Assembly (NCBI GenBank): GCA_003567055.1
Contig: PXAW01000471.1
Span: forward strand, 1-14,099
From: Hyphomicrobiales bacterium
Lineage (GTDB): Bacteria > Pseudomonadota > Alphaproteobacteria > Rhizobiales > Beijerinckiaceae
Direction: 5' to 3'
DNA: 14,099 nucleotides
The translations under genes and the position numbers were made by a program. The notes beneath the pieces were generated by a model. The model was not told the origin of the DNA and made no database searches. It was given only the letters and a program-made list of their open reading frames with translations. Positions 6,305-13,975 of this stretch are shown here, piece by piece. The number at the start of each line of letters is the position of its first letter. Positions within the stretch are counted from its first letter, which is position 1.

Positions 6305-6571
6305 ATGACAGGCTCGCTCATCCTCGACATCGCGCGTGACGGCATCTTCACCTTCCTGCGTGTCGGCGCGCCGGTGATGCTGGTGGCGCTCGGCGTCGGT
6401 CTCGCCATTTCGCTGGTCCAGGCACTGACGCAGATCCAGGAGCAGACCCTGATCTTCGTGCCCAAGATCATCGCCGTGTTCAGCTCGCTGCTGATCTTCC
6501 TGCCCTTCATGAGCGATGCGCTCGGCGGCTACATGCGGCGGATCGCGGAGCAGATCGCGACCGGGGGATGA
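6305..6571 (+). CDS. fliQ: Flagellar type III export gate protein FliQ
   Basis: FliQ is a small subunit of the FliP5-FliQ4-FliR1 export gate. At 88 residues with two hydrophobic hairpin helices (about 16-40 and 53-76) it matches the family. The stretch G-A-P-V-M-L-V-A-L-G-V-G-L-A-I-S-L-V-Q-A followed by T-Q-I-Q-E-Q-T-L is diagnostic. The ribosome-binding site is weak (GGAA about 8 bases before the ATG). It sits between fliE and fliR, as in many alphaproteobacterial flagellar clusters. Confidence 0.96.
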   Translation: MTGSLILDIARDGIFTFLRVGAPVMLVALGVGLAISLVQALTQIQEQTLIFVPKIIAVFSSLLIFLPFMSDALGGYMRRIAEQIATGG

Positions 6572-6671
6572 CGACGCGGCGTGCAGGTGGTGGCATCCGG
6601 GACGATTTCCATGGTGAGACAGGGCACGAATCAGGGGCGCAGCGCGCGGAATATGGTTAACCTCATCGCCC

Positions 6672-7427
6672 ATGGACCTGCTGATTCCCCAGATCTCCGT
6701 GGCCTTCCTGCTCACCTTCGCGCGGGTCGGCACATTGGTGATGCTTCTGCCCGCCATCGGCGAGCAGGCCCTGGGCGCGCGTGCGCGGCTGAGCTTCGCG
6801 CTGCTGCTGACGCTCGTCATGTTTCCCGCGACGCAGGCGGTGCTGCCGATCGGCGAGGGCGGGCCGCAACTGATCACGCTTCTGATCAGCGAGATCTTCG
6901 TCGGGCTGATGCTGGGCATGGCGACACGGCTGGTCATCGGCGCCTTGCAGACGGCGGGCACCATCATCGCGCAGCAGACCGGGCTCGGTTTCGCCATGGC
7001 CGTCGATCCCGCCATGGGCGGCCAGCAGGCGGCGATCGGCAATTTTCTCTCGCTGCTGGGCATCACGCTGATCTTCGCGACGGATCTGCACCATCTCGCC
7101 ATCGCCGCGATCCGCAATTCCTACGATCTCCTGCCACCGGGCGGATTGCCTGCGGCGGGGGATGCCGCGGCGCTGGGCGTGCAGGCGGCAGCGCGTGGTT
7201 TTCGCCTCGCCATCCAGATCTCGGCGCCGTTTCTCGTCTTCGGCATCCTGTTCAATCTCGGGCTGGGCGTGCTCGCGCGCCTGATGCCGCAAATGCCGGT
7301 CTTCTTCCTCGCCCTGCCGGCGACGATCCTGATCGGCATGATCATCCTGTTCACCGCCGTGGGCGTGATGATGGGTGTGTTTCTCCAGGATATCGGCGAT
7401 TTTCTCGCCGAGATCGCCGGTCTGTGA
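6672..7427 (+). CDS. fliR: Flagellar type III export gate protein FliR
   Basis: FliR is the single-copy subunit that completes the FliP/FliQ/FliR export gate and contacts FlhB. The 251-residue, strongly hydrophobic protein has about six membrane segments and ends near the cytoplasmic face. Family features include F-A-R-V-G-T-L-V-M-L-L-P-A-I-G near the N-terminus, the central I-A-Q-Q-T-G-L-G-F-A and the D-L-H-H-L segment. The ATG at 6672 gives the usual start; no good ribosome-binding site is visible, and the 100-bp gap after fliQ (6572-6671) contains nothing I recognise except a lone TTAACC. FliR is followed by flhB after 9 bases. Confidence 0.95.
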   Translation: MDLLIPQISVAFLLTFARVGTLVMLLPAIGEQALGARARLSFALLLTLVMFPATQAVLPIGEGGPQLITLLISEIFVGLMLGMATRLVIGALQTAGTIIAQQTGLGFAMAVDPAMGGQQAAIGNFLSLLGITLIFATDLHHLAIAAIRNSYDLLPPGGLPAAGDAAALGVQAAARGFRLAIQISAPFLVFGILFNLGLGVLARLMPQMPVFFLALPATILIGMIILFTAVGVMMGVFLQDIGDFLAEIAGL

Positions 7428-7436
7428 GGCATTGAG

Positions 7437-8504
7437 ATGTCGGAACAGGCCGAAAACGACGATCGCACGGAAGAGCCAACCCAGCGAAAACTGGACGAGG
7501 CGTTTCGCAAGGGTGACGTTCCCAAGAGCCAGGAGCTCAATACCCTTTTCGTGCTGGCCGGGCTCGCCCTGGCGATCGCCATCCTGGCGCAGCCCGTCGG
7601 CGCCGGTTTCGCCAGGGAGATGCGCGGTTTCCTGATGAACGCCCACCAGGTTCCCGCCGACGGGGCCGGGTTCTACCTGGTCGCGCGCAATGCCCTGATC
7701 GGCATGCTGAGCGTGCTGGCGCTGCCGTTTCTCTTCATCATCTTTGCCGGGCTCACCGGTGGCGCCATCCAGCATCGTCCGCTCTGGACGGTCGATCCGC
7801 TCCAGCCCAAGCTGGAGCGGATCTCGCCGATCAGCGGCGCCAAGCGCCTGTTCGGCAAGGAGGCGCTGGTCAATTTCGCCAAGGGTCTGATGAAGATCCT
7901 GATCGTCGGCGCGCTGGCGACGGTGATCCTGTGGAGCGAGCGGCACACGCTCGATCTGCTGATCCAGATGGATCCGCGCATGATCCCGCAGGCGGCGCAG
8001 AGCGGTGCCGTGAAGCTGATGCTCGGGATCCTGGTGCTGTTCTTCTTCGTCGCCATCGCGGATCTGATGTATCAGCGCGTGCGCTGGTATAACAAGCAGC
8101 GTATGACCCGCAAGGAATTGCGGGATGAATACAAGCAGACTGAGGGTAACCCCGAGGTCAAGGCCAAGATGAAACAGACGCGCATGGCGCGGGTGCGCGG
8201 GCGCATGATGGCCTCGGTGCCCGATGCCACGGTGATCATCACCAACCCCACCCACTATGCCGTGGCGCTCAGATACGAGCAGGGCATGCAGGCTCCGGTC
8301 TGCGTCGCCAAGGGTGTCGATCATCTCGCCCTGCGCATCCGCAAGGTCGCGAACGAAAACGCCATTCCCATCGTCGAGAACCCGCCTCTCGCGCGCGCTC
8401 TGCATGCCAGCGTTGAAATCGAGGACGAAATCCCGGTGGAACACTACAAGGCGGTCGCGGAAGTGATCGGTTACGTCTTGCGACTGCGGCGTATTCGGGC
8501 ATAA
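7437..8504 (+). CDS. flhB: Flagellar export switch protein FlhB
   Basis: FlhB controls export of rod/hook versus filament substrates. The 355-residue protein has the typical polar N-terminus (K-T-E-E-P-T-Q-R-K-L type, here D-R-T-E-E-P-T-Q-R-K-L), four membrane helices between about residues 30 and 215, and a cytoplasmic domain. The autocleavage motif N-P-T-H is intact, with cleavage expected between N270 and P271. The substrate-binding A-V-A-L-R-Y-E and A-R-A-L-H segments follow. GAGG at 7426-7429 overlaps the fliR stop and lies 7 bases before the ATG, so fliR and flhB are tightly coupled. It is the last recognisable flagellar gene of the rightward set. Confidence 0.97.
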   Translation: MSEQAENDDRTEEPTQRKLDEAFRKGDVPKSQELNTLFVLAGLALAIAILAQPVGAGFAREMRGFLMNAHQVPADGAGFYLVARNALIGMLSVLALPFLFIIFAGLTGGAIQHRPLWTVDPLQPKLERISPISGAKRLFGKEALVNFAKGLMKILIVGALATVILWSERHTLDLLIQMDPRMIPQAAQSGAVKLMLGILVLFFFVAIADLMYQRVRWYNKQRMTRKELRDEYKQTEGNPEVKAKMKQTRMARVRGRMMASVPDATVIITNPTHYAVALRYEQGMQAPVCVAKGVDHLALRIRKVANENAIPIVENPPLARALHASVEIEDEIPVEHYKAVAEVIGYVLRLRRIRA

Positions 8505-8512
8505 GTGAGCAT

Positions 8513-8559
8513 CGCATCATTCCGCCGGGTGGGCGCCGGCTAGCGGGTGAAATGATGCG
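8513..8559 (+). terminator. Nested inverted repeat after flhB (possible terminator)
   Basis: CGCATCATT (8513-8521) and AATGATGCG (8551-8559) are perfect 9-bp inverted arms. The 29-base loop holds a second stem, GCCGG (8524-8528) with CCGGC (8536-8540). It starts 8 bp after the flhB stop and lacks a T-run. It could end or attenuate the flagellar transcript before cckA, or bind a regulator upstream of cckA. Confidence 0.45.
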
Positions 8560-8637
8560 CCGAAACAACGATTTAGAACGCCCGATCCGGCATTCTTCGG
8601 GTCAGGCGCTCTGAAGCACAGGCGGTTTTTGCATCCC

Positions 8638-11163
8638 ATGGCTCCAACGAGCGACAAAGCACGCAGCACCATCGACAGGTCGGAGAAATCCGGCAATATC
8701 TGGCTGTTGGTGCTGCTCGCCATCGCGCTGCCGGCGGCGTTTCTCGGGCTGAACCTGTTCAGTGGCGATCAGGCGCGCATGGCCATCATGGGCATCCTCG
8801 CCCTGCTCGCCGTGGCCGGCGTCTTCTTCGTCGCCGCCTATGCGATCGGCGCCCTGCAATTTGCCGGTGCGAGCGGGCGCAACGATCTCACCAAGGCCAT
8901 GGCCGACAGCGCCGCCGAAGGGCTCGTCGTTGCGCAGGAGAACGGCGGCATCGTCTATGCGAACGAGGCCTATCTCGCCTTTGCCGGGGCGCGTGATCCC
9001 GGGGATGTGAAACCTGTCGAACGGCTGTTCGTCGGCGCGCCGGAAGTCTCCGAGGCGATCTACCGGCTGGCACAGGCTGCGCGCGAACACCGGGCGCTGG
9101 CCGAGGAAATCCGCCTCTCGCCCGGTCTCGCGGGACGTGCGGATTTCGGCTGGTATCGCGTGCGCGTGCGCCCGTTGCCGCGTCCCGGAGGTGCCACGGC
9201 CACCTTGTGGAGCGTCTCCGACGTCACCCATGAGCGCGAGCGCCACGAGAACGTCTTCCAGGAATTGCAGCACGCCATCGACTATCTCGATCATGCGCCG
9301 GCGGGCTTCTTTTCGGTCGAGATCGACGGCTCCATCGCCTATATCAACGCCACCCTCGCCGCCTGGCTCGGCCACGATCTCGCCGAGGTGGGCTCCGGGG
9401 GGCTGCGCATCGAGGATGTGCTGCCGGCCAATGTCGTGGCGATCATGACCACGATCACCGGCGCTCCCGGCGAGGTGCGCACGGAGACCTTCGATCTCGA
9501 CATGCGCCGCCGCGACGGTCAGGCGATGCCGGTGCGCATCTATCACCGCGTCGCCTTCGGGCAGGACGGCGAGGTCGGCGCCTCGCGCTCGCTGGTACTC
9601 AACCGCTCCGCCGGCGAGGAGGGCAGCGCCGAGGGTCAGCGCGCGGCGGAAGTGCGGTTTGCGCGGTTCTTCAATAATACCCCCGTCGCCATCGCCACGC
9701 TCCAGCGCGGCGGGCGTATCCTGCGCACCAATGCCTCCTTCGCGCGGCTGTTCGGCCCCGCGCAGCGCGGCGAGGATGACGGGCCCAATCTGCTCGCTCA
9801 GGTCGCCGAGACCGACCGCGAGGCGCTGTCGGCGGCCCTGCACGACGCCGCCGAGGCGCGCTCCGGCGTCGCTCCGGTCGAGGTCTCGCTCGCCGGTGAC
9901 GGCGCCCGCTCGGCGCGGATCTGGCTGAGCCCGGCCGAGGAGGGCGAGAACGAGGAGGGCGAGGCGGTCCTGCTCTATGCGCTCGATACGAGCGAGCAGC
10001 GCCAGCTCGAGCGGCAATTCGCGCAGGCCCAGAAAATGCAGGCCGTGGGCCAGCTCGCGGGCGGCGTGGCGCATGATTTCAACAACGTCCTGCAGGCGAT
10101 CATCGGCTATTCCGATCTGCTCCTGGCCAATCACCGCCAGACCGATCCGGCCTTCCAGGACATCATGCAGATCAAGCAGAACGCAAACCGGGCCGCGAGT
10201 CTGGTGCGTCAGCTGCTCGCCTTCTCGCGCCGCCAGACGCTGCGCCCCGAGGTGCTCCAGCTCGGCGACGTGATGTCGGATCTGTCGATGCTGCTCAAGC
10301 GCCTGCTCGGCGAGCGGGTCGAGCTCGATCTGCGCCACGGGCGCGATCTGTGGCCGATCAAGGCGGATGTGAACCAGTTCGAGCAGGTCGTGGTCAATCT
10401 GGCCGTGAATGCCCGCGACGCCATGCCCGATGGCGGCAAGCTCACCATCCGCACCGCCAATGTCGAGGCCGAGGCGGCCGAGGAACTCGCGCTGACCGGC
10501 ATGCCGGGTGCCGATTACGTCCTCGTCGAGGTCTCCGATACCGGCAGCGGCATCCCGCCCGATGTGATGGACAAGATCTTCGAGCCATTCTTCACCACGA
10601 AGGATATCGGCAAGGGGACGGGGCTCGGCCTGTCGACCGTGTTCGGCATCGTCAAGCAGTCGGGCGGTTTCATCTATGCGGATTCGCAGATCGGGCAGGG
10701 CCCCTCCTTCCGGGTCTTCCTGCCGCGCCACGTGCCCGAGGAGGGCGAGGAAGAACAGCCCCAGGCCGTGAAGGAAGAGGCGCGCGATCTCACCGGCGAG
10801 GGCGTGATCCTGCTGGTCGAGGACGAGGATCCGGTACGCGCCGTCAACGGCCGGGCGCTGACCGCGCGCGGCTATACCGTGCTCGAGGCGGCGTCGGGCG
10901 TCGAGGCGCTGGAGATCATGGAAGAGCAGGAGGTGCCGGTCGATCTCGTCGTCTCCGACGTGGTGATGCCGGAAATGGACGGGCCGACGCTTCTGCGCGA
11001 ATTGCGCGGCAAGCATCCGGGCCTGAAGGTGATCTTCGTCTCCGGCTATGCCGAGGACGCGTTCCGCAAGAACCTGCCCGAGGGCGAGGAATTCAACTTC
11101 CTCCCCAAACCCTTCACCCTCAAGCAACTGGTCGAGACGGTGAAGGACGTGATGGCGCGCTGA
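8638..11163 (+). CDS. cckA: Cell-cycle hybrid histidine kinase CckA
   Basis: CckA is a membrane hybrid kinase/phosphatase that feeds phosphate through ChpT to CtrA in alphaproteobacteria. The protein has 841 residues from the ATG at 8638. Two membrane helices lie at about 21-41 and 48-75, followed by three PAS-like regions (about 85-202, 207-325 and 337-452). The HisKA helix has the phospho-acceptor H479 in G-V-A-H-D-F-N-N, with the [12 protein letters not shown] continuation characteristic of CckA. The HATPase shows the N box ([10 protein letters not shown]) and G boxes (D-T-G-S-G-I-P and G-T-G-L-G-L-S). A receiver domain with acidic pair E-D-E-D and phospho-acceptor D774 ends the protein. 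An upstream TTG at 8629 is possible, but the ATG is preferred. It follows flhB by 133 bp, enough for its own promoter; I see no TTAA-N7-TTAA site there. Confidence 0.93.
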   Translation: MAPTSDKARSTIDRSEKSGNIWLLVLLAIALPAAFLGLNLFSGDQARMAIMGILALLAVAGVFFVAAYAIGALQFAGASGRNDLTKAMADSAAEGLVVAQENGGIVYANEAYLAFAGARDPGDVKPVERLFVGAPEVSEAIYRLAQAAREHRALAEEIRLSPGLAGRADFGWYRVRVRPLPRPGGATATLWSVSDVTHERERHENVFQELQHAIDYLDHAPAGFFSVEIDGSIAYINATLAAWLGHDLAEVGSGGLRIEDVLPANVVAIMTTITGAPGEVRTETFDLDMRRRDGQAMPVRIYHRVAFGQDGEVGASRSLVLNRSAGEEGSAEGQRAAEVRFARFFNNTPVAIATLQRGGRILRTNASFARLFGPAQRGEDDGPNLLAQVAETDREALSAALHDAAEARSGVAPVEVSLAGDGARSARIWLSPAEEGENEEGEAVLLYALDTSEQRQLERQFAQAQKMQAVGQLAGGVAHDFNNVLQAIIGYSDLLLANHRQTDPAFQDIMQIKQNANRAASLVRQLLAFSRRQTLRPEVLQLGDVMSDLSMLLKRLLGERVELDLRHGRDLWPIKADVNQFEQVVVNLAVNARDAMPDGGKLTIRTANVEAEAAEELALTGMPGADYVLVEVSDTGSGIPPDVMDKIFEPFFTTKDIGKGTGLGLSTVFGIVKQSGGFIYADSQIGQGPSFRVFLPRHVPEEGEEEQPQAVKEEARDLTGEGVILLVEDEDPVRAVNGRALTARGYTVLEAASGVEALEIMEEQEVPVDLVVSDVVMPEMDGPTLLRELRGKHPGLKVIFVSGYAEDAFRKNLPEGEEFNFLPKPFTLKQLVETVKDVMAR

Positions 11164-11168
11164 GCGCG

Positions 11169-11205
11169 CTTTGCGAGCATCCTTTGCGAGCACCCTTTGC
11201 GAGCG
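11169..11205. repeat. Three 13-bp tandem repeats just after cckA
   Basis: CTTTGCGAGC recurs at 11169, 11182 and 11195 with a strict 13-bp period; the first two copies share CTTTGCGAGCA and the third differs at the last base. The array starts 5 bp after the cckA stop. It may be slippage or a short protein-binding array. It is too short for CRISPR and has no spacers. Confidence 0.65.
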
Positions 11206-11346
11206 CGCGCCACGCCACATCCCTTTCGCCGTTTTCGCGCAGGATCAGGGGGCGCGCGCGCGTCGATCAGAGGTTATGATCGCCCGATATGCACGATGCG
11301 CGGGTCGGCACTGCCGGCGCGTATCACCGAGGGAGATGATCAGCGC

Positions 11347-12951
11347 ATGAACCGTGATTTCCAGCGCCCCGGGCGCTCAGCCGTCTATGGCACGCAGGCG
11401 ATGATCGCCACATCGCATCCGCAGGCTTCGCTGATCGGCGTCGAGGTGATGCGCAAGGGCGGCAGCGCCGTCGATGCGGCGATCGCCGCGACCGCCATGC
11501 TCTGCGTGGTCGAGCCGGCCATGACCGGGATCGGCGGCGATTGCTTCGCCATCATCGCGAAACCCGGGGCAAAGCCCGTCACCATCAACGGTTCGGGCCG
11601 CGCGCCCGCGGCGAGCGACCGGCAAGCTCTGGTCGATCAGGGGCTGAGCGAGATCGCCGACAATTCTCCCCATGCGGTGACCATCCCCGGCGCGGTGGAT
11701 GCCTGGTGCCGGCTGCATGAAGATTACGGCAAGCTCGATCTCGCGGAATTGCTCGAACCGGCTGCCAAGGTCGCCGAGGAGGGCTATGCCATCGCCCCGC
11801 GCGTCGCCTTCGACTGGCAGGCCCATGCGAAACGCCTTGCGCGCAACCCCGCCACGGCGGAGGTCTTCCTGCCCGGCGGCGCGCCTCCGGCGCTGGGCGC
11901 ACGCCATGCCCAGCCGGCGCTCGCGGCCTCGCTGCGGCTGATCGGACGAAAAGGCCGCGCCGGTTTCTACGAGGGCGAGGTCGCCGAGGACATCGTCGCC
12001 ACGCTGAAGGCGCTGGGCGGCGTGCATGGGCTCGACGATTTCGCGGCGCAGACGAGCGAATACGCAGCCCCGATTGCCGGGCGCTACAAGGGCCACGACA
12101 TCCTCGAATGCCCGCCCAACGGCCAGGGCGCCACGGCGCTGCTGATCCTCGCGGCGCTGGAGAACTGGGATGCCTGGACCGGCTGCACCGATCCGGGCGA
12201 GCGCATGCGGCTCTATCTCGAAGCCACCCGTGCGGCCTATTTCCTGCGCGATCGCGCCATCACCGATCCCGCCTTCATGCAGATCGGGGTGGACGATTTC
12301 CTCGGGCAGGCGGCCATCGATTTCGTGCGCCGCGAGGCGATGCGCCCGGCGCCGGACGCGCGCGCGGCCCATGCCGGGCGCAGGCTCGGTCCCGCTCCCT
12401 GGGAGACCGATACGATCTGCCTCTCCGTGGTCGATCCGGACGGGCTCGTCGTCTCCTTCATCAATTCCATCTTCCACCCCTTCGGCTCGACGCTGCTGGC
12501 GCCCAAGAGCGGCGTGATGCTGCATTGCCGGGGCGCGAGCTTCAGCCTCGAGGCCGATCATCCCAACCGGCTCGAACCCGGCAAGCGCCCGATGCATACG
12601 ATCATCCCCGGCCTCGTCATGCAGGGCGACAAGCCGGTCCTGCCTTTCGGCGTGATGGGCGGGCAGTACCAGTCCGGCGGGCATGCGCATCTGATGATGC
12701 GGCTCTATGAGGAAGGCATGCCGTTGCAGGAGGCGATCGACGCCCCGCGCGCCTTCGCCTATCAGGGCGAGACGCAGGTCGAGACCGGCATCGATTCCGG
12801 CGTGGCGGATCATCTCGCTGCAAACGGCTGCGCCGTCACCGTCCTCGACGCGCCGCTGGGCGGCGCCCAGGCGATCGGGATCGACCATGAGACGGGCACC
12901 CTGACCGGCGCCTCCGATCCCCGCAAGGACGGCTGCGCGCTGGGCTGGTGA
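11347..12951 (+). CDS. Gamma-glutamyltransferase family protein (Ntn hydrolase)
   Basis: These enzymes hydrolyse or transfer the gamma-glutamyl group of glutathione and related compounds and mature by self-cleavage into two chains. The 534-residue protein has the family's N-terminal G-G-S-A-V-D-A-A-I-A, E-P-x-M-T-G-I-G-G-D and G-S-G-R-A-P blocks, where R85 should correspond to the Arg that binds the substrate carboxylate. The cleavage and nucleophile site is E-T-D-T-I-C-L-S-V-V-D with T356 as predicted nucleophile. The usual T-T-H-[FY]-S is altered to T-I-C-L-S. Further on, the V-M-G-G-Q-Y-Q block and N-R-L-E-P-G-K-R-P are typical. No signal peptide is visible, so it is probably cytoplasmic, unlike the periplasmic E. 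coli Ggt, and its substrate is uncertain. The ATG at 11347 is chosen for homology and for GGGAG 11 bases upstream. A TATGAT sequence at 11275-11280 could be a -10 box. Confidence 0.9.
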   Translation: MNRDFQRPGRSAVYGTQAMIATSHPQASLIGVEVMRKGGSAVDAAIAATAMLCVVEPAMTGIGGDCFAIIAKPGAKPVTINGSGRAPAASDRQALVDQGLSEIADNSPHAVTIPGAVDAWCRLHEDYGKLDLAELLEPAAKVAEEGYAIAPRVAFDWQAHAKRLARNPATAEVFLPGGAPPALGARHAQPALAASLRLIGRKGRAGFYEGEVAEDIVATLKALGGVHGLDDFAAQTSEYAAPIAGRYKGHDILECPPNGQGATALLILAALENWDAWTGCTDPGERMRLYLEATRAAYFLRDRAITDPAFMQIGVDDFLGQAAIDFVRREAMRPAPDARAAHAGRRLGPAPWETDTICLSVVDPDGLVVSFINSIFHPFGSTLLAPKSGVMLHCRGASFSLEADHPNRLEPGKRPMHTIIPGLVMQGDKPVLPFGVMGGQYQSGGHAHLMMRLYEEGMPLQEAIDAPRAFAYQGETQVETGIDSGVADHLAANGCAVTVLDAPLGGAQAIGIDHETGTLTGASDPRKDGCALGW

Positions 12952-13011
12952 GCCGTCCGGCAGGGCGTGCGTCGCGTGACGTGCGCACTTCACGAAGCCT
13001 TCGCCCGGGCC

Positions 13012-13032
13012 TCCCTCCCCAGCGGGGAGGGA
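13012..13032. repeat. Palindromic intergenic repeat, unit A
   Basis: TCCCTCCCC (13012-13020) and GGGGAGGGA (13024-13032) are a perfect 9-bp inverted repeat with a three-base loop AGC. Read on the minus strand it gives S-L-P-A-G-E-G-G-P-G-E-G-F, the signature of the dispersed palindromic elements often mis-annotated as proteins in Hyphomicrobiales genomes. It could also act as a bidirectional terminator for the two convergent genes. Confidence 0.7.
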
Positions 13033-13107
13033 ATGCGGGTCGGGAGAGTCGTTGATGCAAATGGTCAGCGGTGCGGGTTTCGGAGGCCGGGTTCCCCCCA
13101 CCCTTTG

Positions 13108-13127
13108 TCCCTCCCCTGATGGAGGGA
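13108..13127. repeat. Palindromic intergenic repeat, unit B
   Basis: TCCCTCC (13108-13114) and GGAGGGA (13121-13127) form a 7-bp stem with a six-base loop. The flank C-C-C-C-C-C-A-C-C-C-T-T-T-G (13095-13107) resembles the conserved edge of the same repeat family. Units A and B, about 76 bp apart, may be two ends of one element of about 130 bp. Confidence 0.6.
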
Positions 13128-13329
13128 AATTGCGCTGCATCACACCCACATCCCCATCGCTCCGGCGGGAGCAAGTCCGGCATGTCGTCGGGTGGCGCGT
13201 GGTGCAGGATGCGGTCCTGACCGGTAGCATCGCGGTGCACCGAATAGACGAGCTCGCCGTCGACCGTCGGCACAGGGCCTCGTCCGCGCAGAATGAGTGC
13301 CGTCATGGCAAAGGAAAAGGCCGCACCCC

Positions 13330-13920
13330 TCAGCGCAGACGGGCGAGGCGGGTGCCGACCTTGTCGAGGAAACGGGTGCGCTCTTCGCGGCTGGTGGAAT
13401 CCATGCGGTGGAGGCCGAGCCAGAAGGTGCGGACCTTCGGTGAGCACAGGACCGAGATCCCCGTCAGCAGCATGCGCCGGCCCGGCATGCCCATCAGCCA
13501 CCACCACCAGAGCGGCGAGCCCAGCGTCGAGATCGCGCCGACGACGCGGATATGGGTCATCACGCGGGCGATCGGCTTGCCGCGCTCGGGCATCCTGAAA
13601 GTGGCATGGGGGATGAAGACGCGGTCGATCCAGCCCTTGAGCATGGCGGGCGGGCCGTACCACCAGGTGGGGTAGACGAAGACCAGCCCCTCGGCCTTGC
13701 GCAGCCGGGCGAGATGATCGGCGATCGGTTTCTCGTTCTCGCCGGGCGTGTGATAGCCGCGCCGCTCATCGGCATCGAGCACGGGGTTGAAGCCCTCGGC
13801 ATAGAGATCGAGAAGATCGACGCTGTGGCCGGCCTGTTTCAGGCTCTCGACGGCCCGATCGCGCAGGGCAGCGCCGTAGCTCTCCTCGCAGGGGTGGGAA
13901 TAGACCAGCAGGATGTGCAT
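13330..13920 (-). CDS. NAD(P)H-dependent quinone oxidoreductase, flavodoxin fold
   Basis: This 196-residue protein belongs to the NQO1/MdaB-like flavodoxin-2 family, FMN- or FAD-dependent enzymes that reduce quinones or related electrophiles with NAD(P)H by two-electron transfer. The N-terminus has the flavin phosphate loop M-H-I-L-L-V-Y-S-H-P-C-E-E-S. The segment D-L-Y-A-E-G-F-N-P-V-L follows near residue 38, and the strong family motif F-V-Y-P-T-W-W-Y-G-P-P-A-M-L-K-G-W-I-D-R-V lies near 80-100. The C-terminal third (after about 140) is less typical, with W-W-W-W-L-M-G-M-P-G-R-R. GAAAGGAA upstream of the ATG at 13920 serves as ribosome-binding site. It converges on the gamma-glutamyltransferase gene; the exact physiological substrate is not predictable. 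Confidence 0.93.
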   Translation of the reverse strand: MHILLVYSHPCEESYGAALRDRAVESLKQAGHSVDLLDLYAEGFNPVLDADERRGYHTPGENEKPIADHLARLRKAEGLVFVYPTWWYGPPAMLKGWIDRVFIPHATFRMPERGKPIARVMTHIRVVGAISTLGSPLWWWWLMGMPGRRMLLTGISVLCSPKVRTFWLGLHRMDSTSREERTRFLDKVGTRLARLR

Positions 13921-13955
13921 GGGTTGCGCATATTCCTTTCATCGATGGCGGGAGC

Positions 13956-13970
13956 GCCCCGTACCGGGGC
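13956..13970. terminator. Small GC-rich hairpin 5' of the oxidoreductase gene
   Basis: GCCCC (13956-13960) and GGGGC (13966-13970) pair around GTACC. The hairpin lies between the stop of the partial minus-strand gene and the oxidoreductase start. There is no T-run, so termination is only a guess. Confidence 0.3.
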
Positions 13971-13975
13971 CGCGC

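Larger units (their letters stand above)
12952..13329. other. Intergenic region without a convincing gene
   Basis: This 378-bp stretch lies between the convergent ggt-family gene and the oxidoreductase gene. It holds two palindromic repeat units near 13012-13127, which form most of its structure. The minus strand is open from an ATG at 13306 through the repeats into the neighbouring gene, with no good ribosome-binding site and no natural end. That frame begins T-A-L-I-L-R-G-R-G-P-V-P and could be a remnant of a small gene, but I do not call it. Confidence 0.6.

Noticed and set aside
6657..6662. TTAACC just upstream of fliR as a CtrA site
   Set aside because: Only one half-site; no second TTAA seven bases away on either side.
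5492..8444. Long minus-strand open frames opposite flgC to flhB (541 and 593 residues)
   Set aside because: Both overlap six strongly conserved flagellar genes completely and look like GC-driven shadows.
11169..11205. CRISPR-like array after cckA
   Set aside because: Units are 13 bp with two-base spacing and no unique spacers; no cas genes nearby.
8602..11220. Very long minus-strand open frame (872 residues) opposite cckA
   Set aside because: It mirrors the codon structure of cckA in GC-rich DNA, has His/Asp/Gly-rich composition without recognisable domains, and spans the whole of a well-supported gene.
11377..13230. Minus-strand open frame of 617 residues opposite the gamma-glutamyltransferase gene
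   Set aside because: Shadow frame of a clear gene; its N-terminal part is only the palindromic repeat in translation.
12836..13306. Small minus-strand gene from the ATG at 13306
   Set aside because: It lacks a clear ribosome-binding site, reads through palindromic repeats and runs into the end of the neighbouring gene; kept only as a possible remnant.
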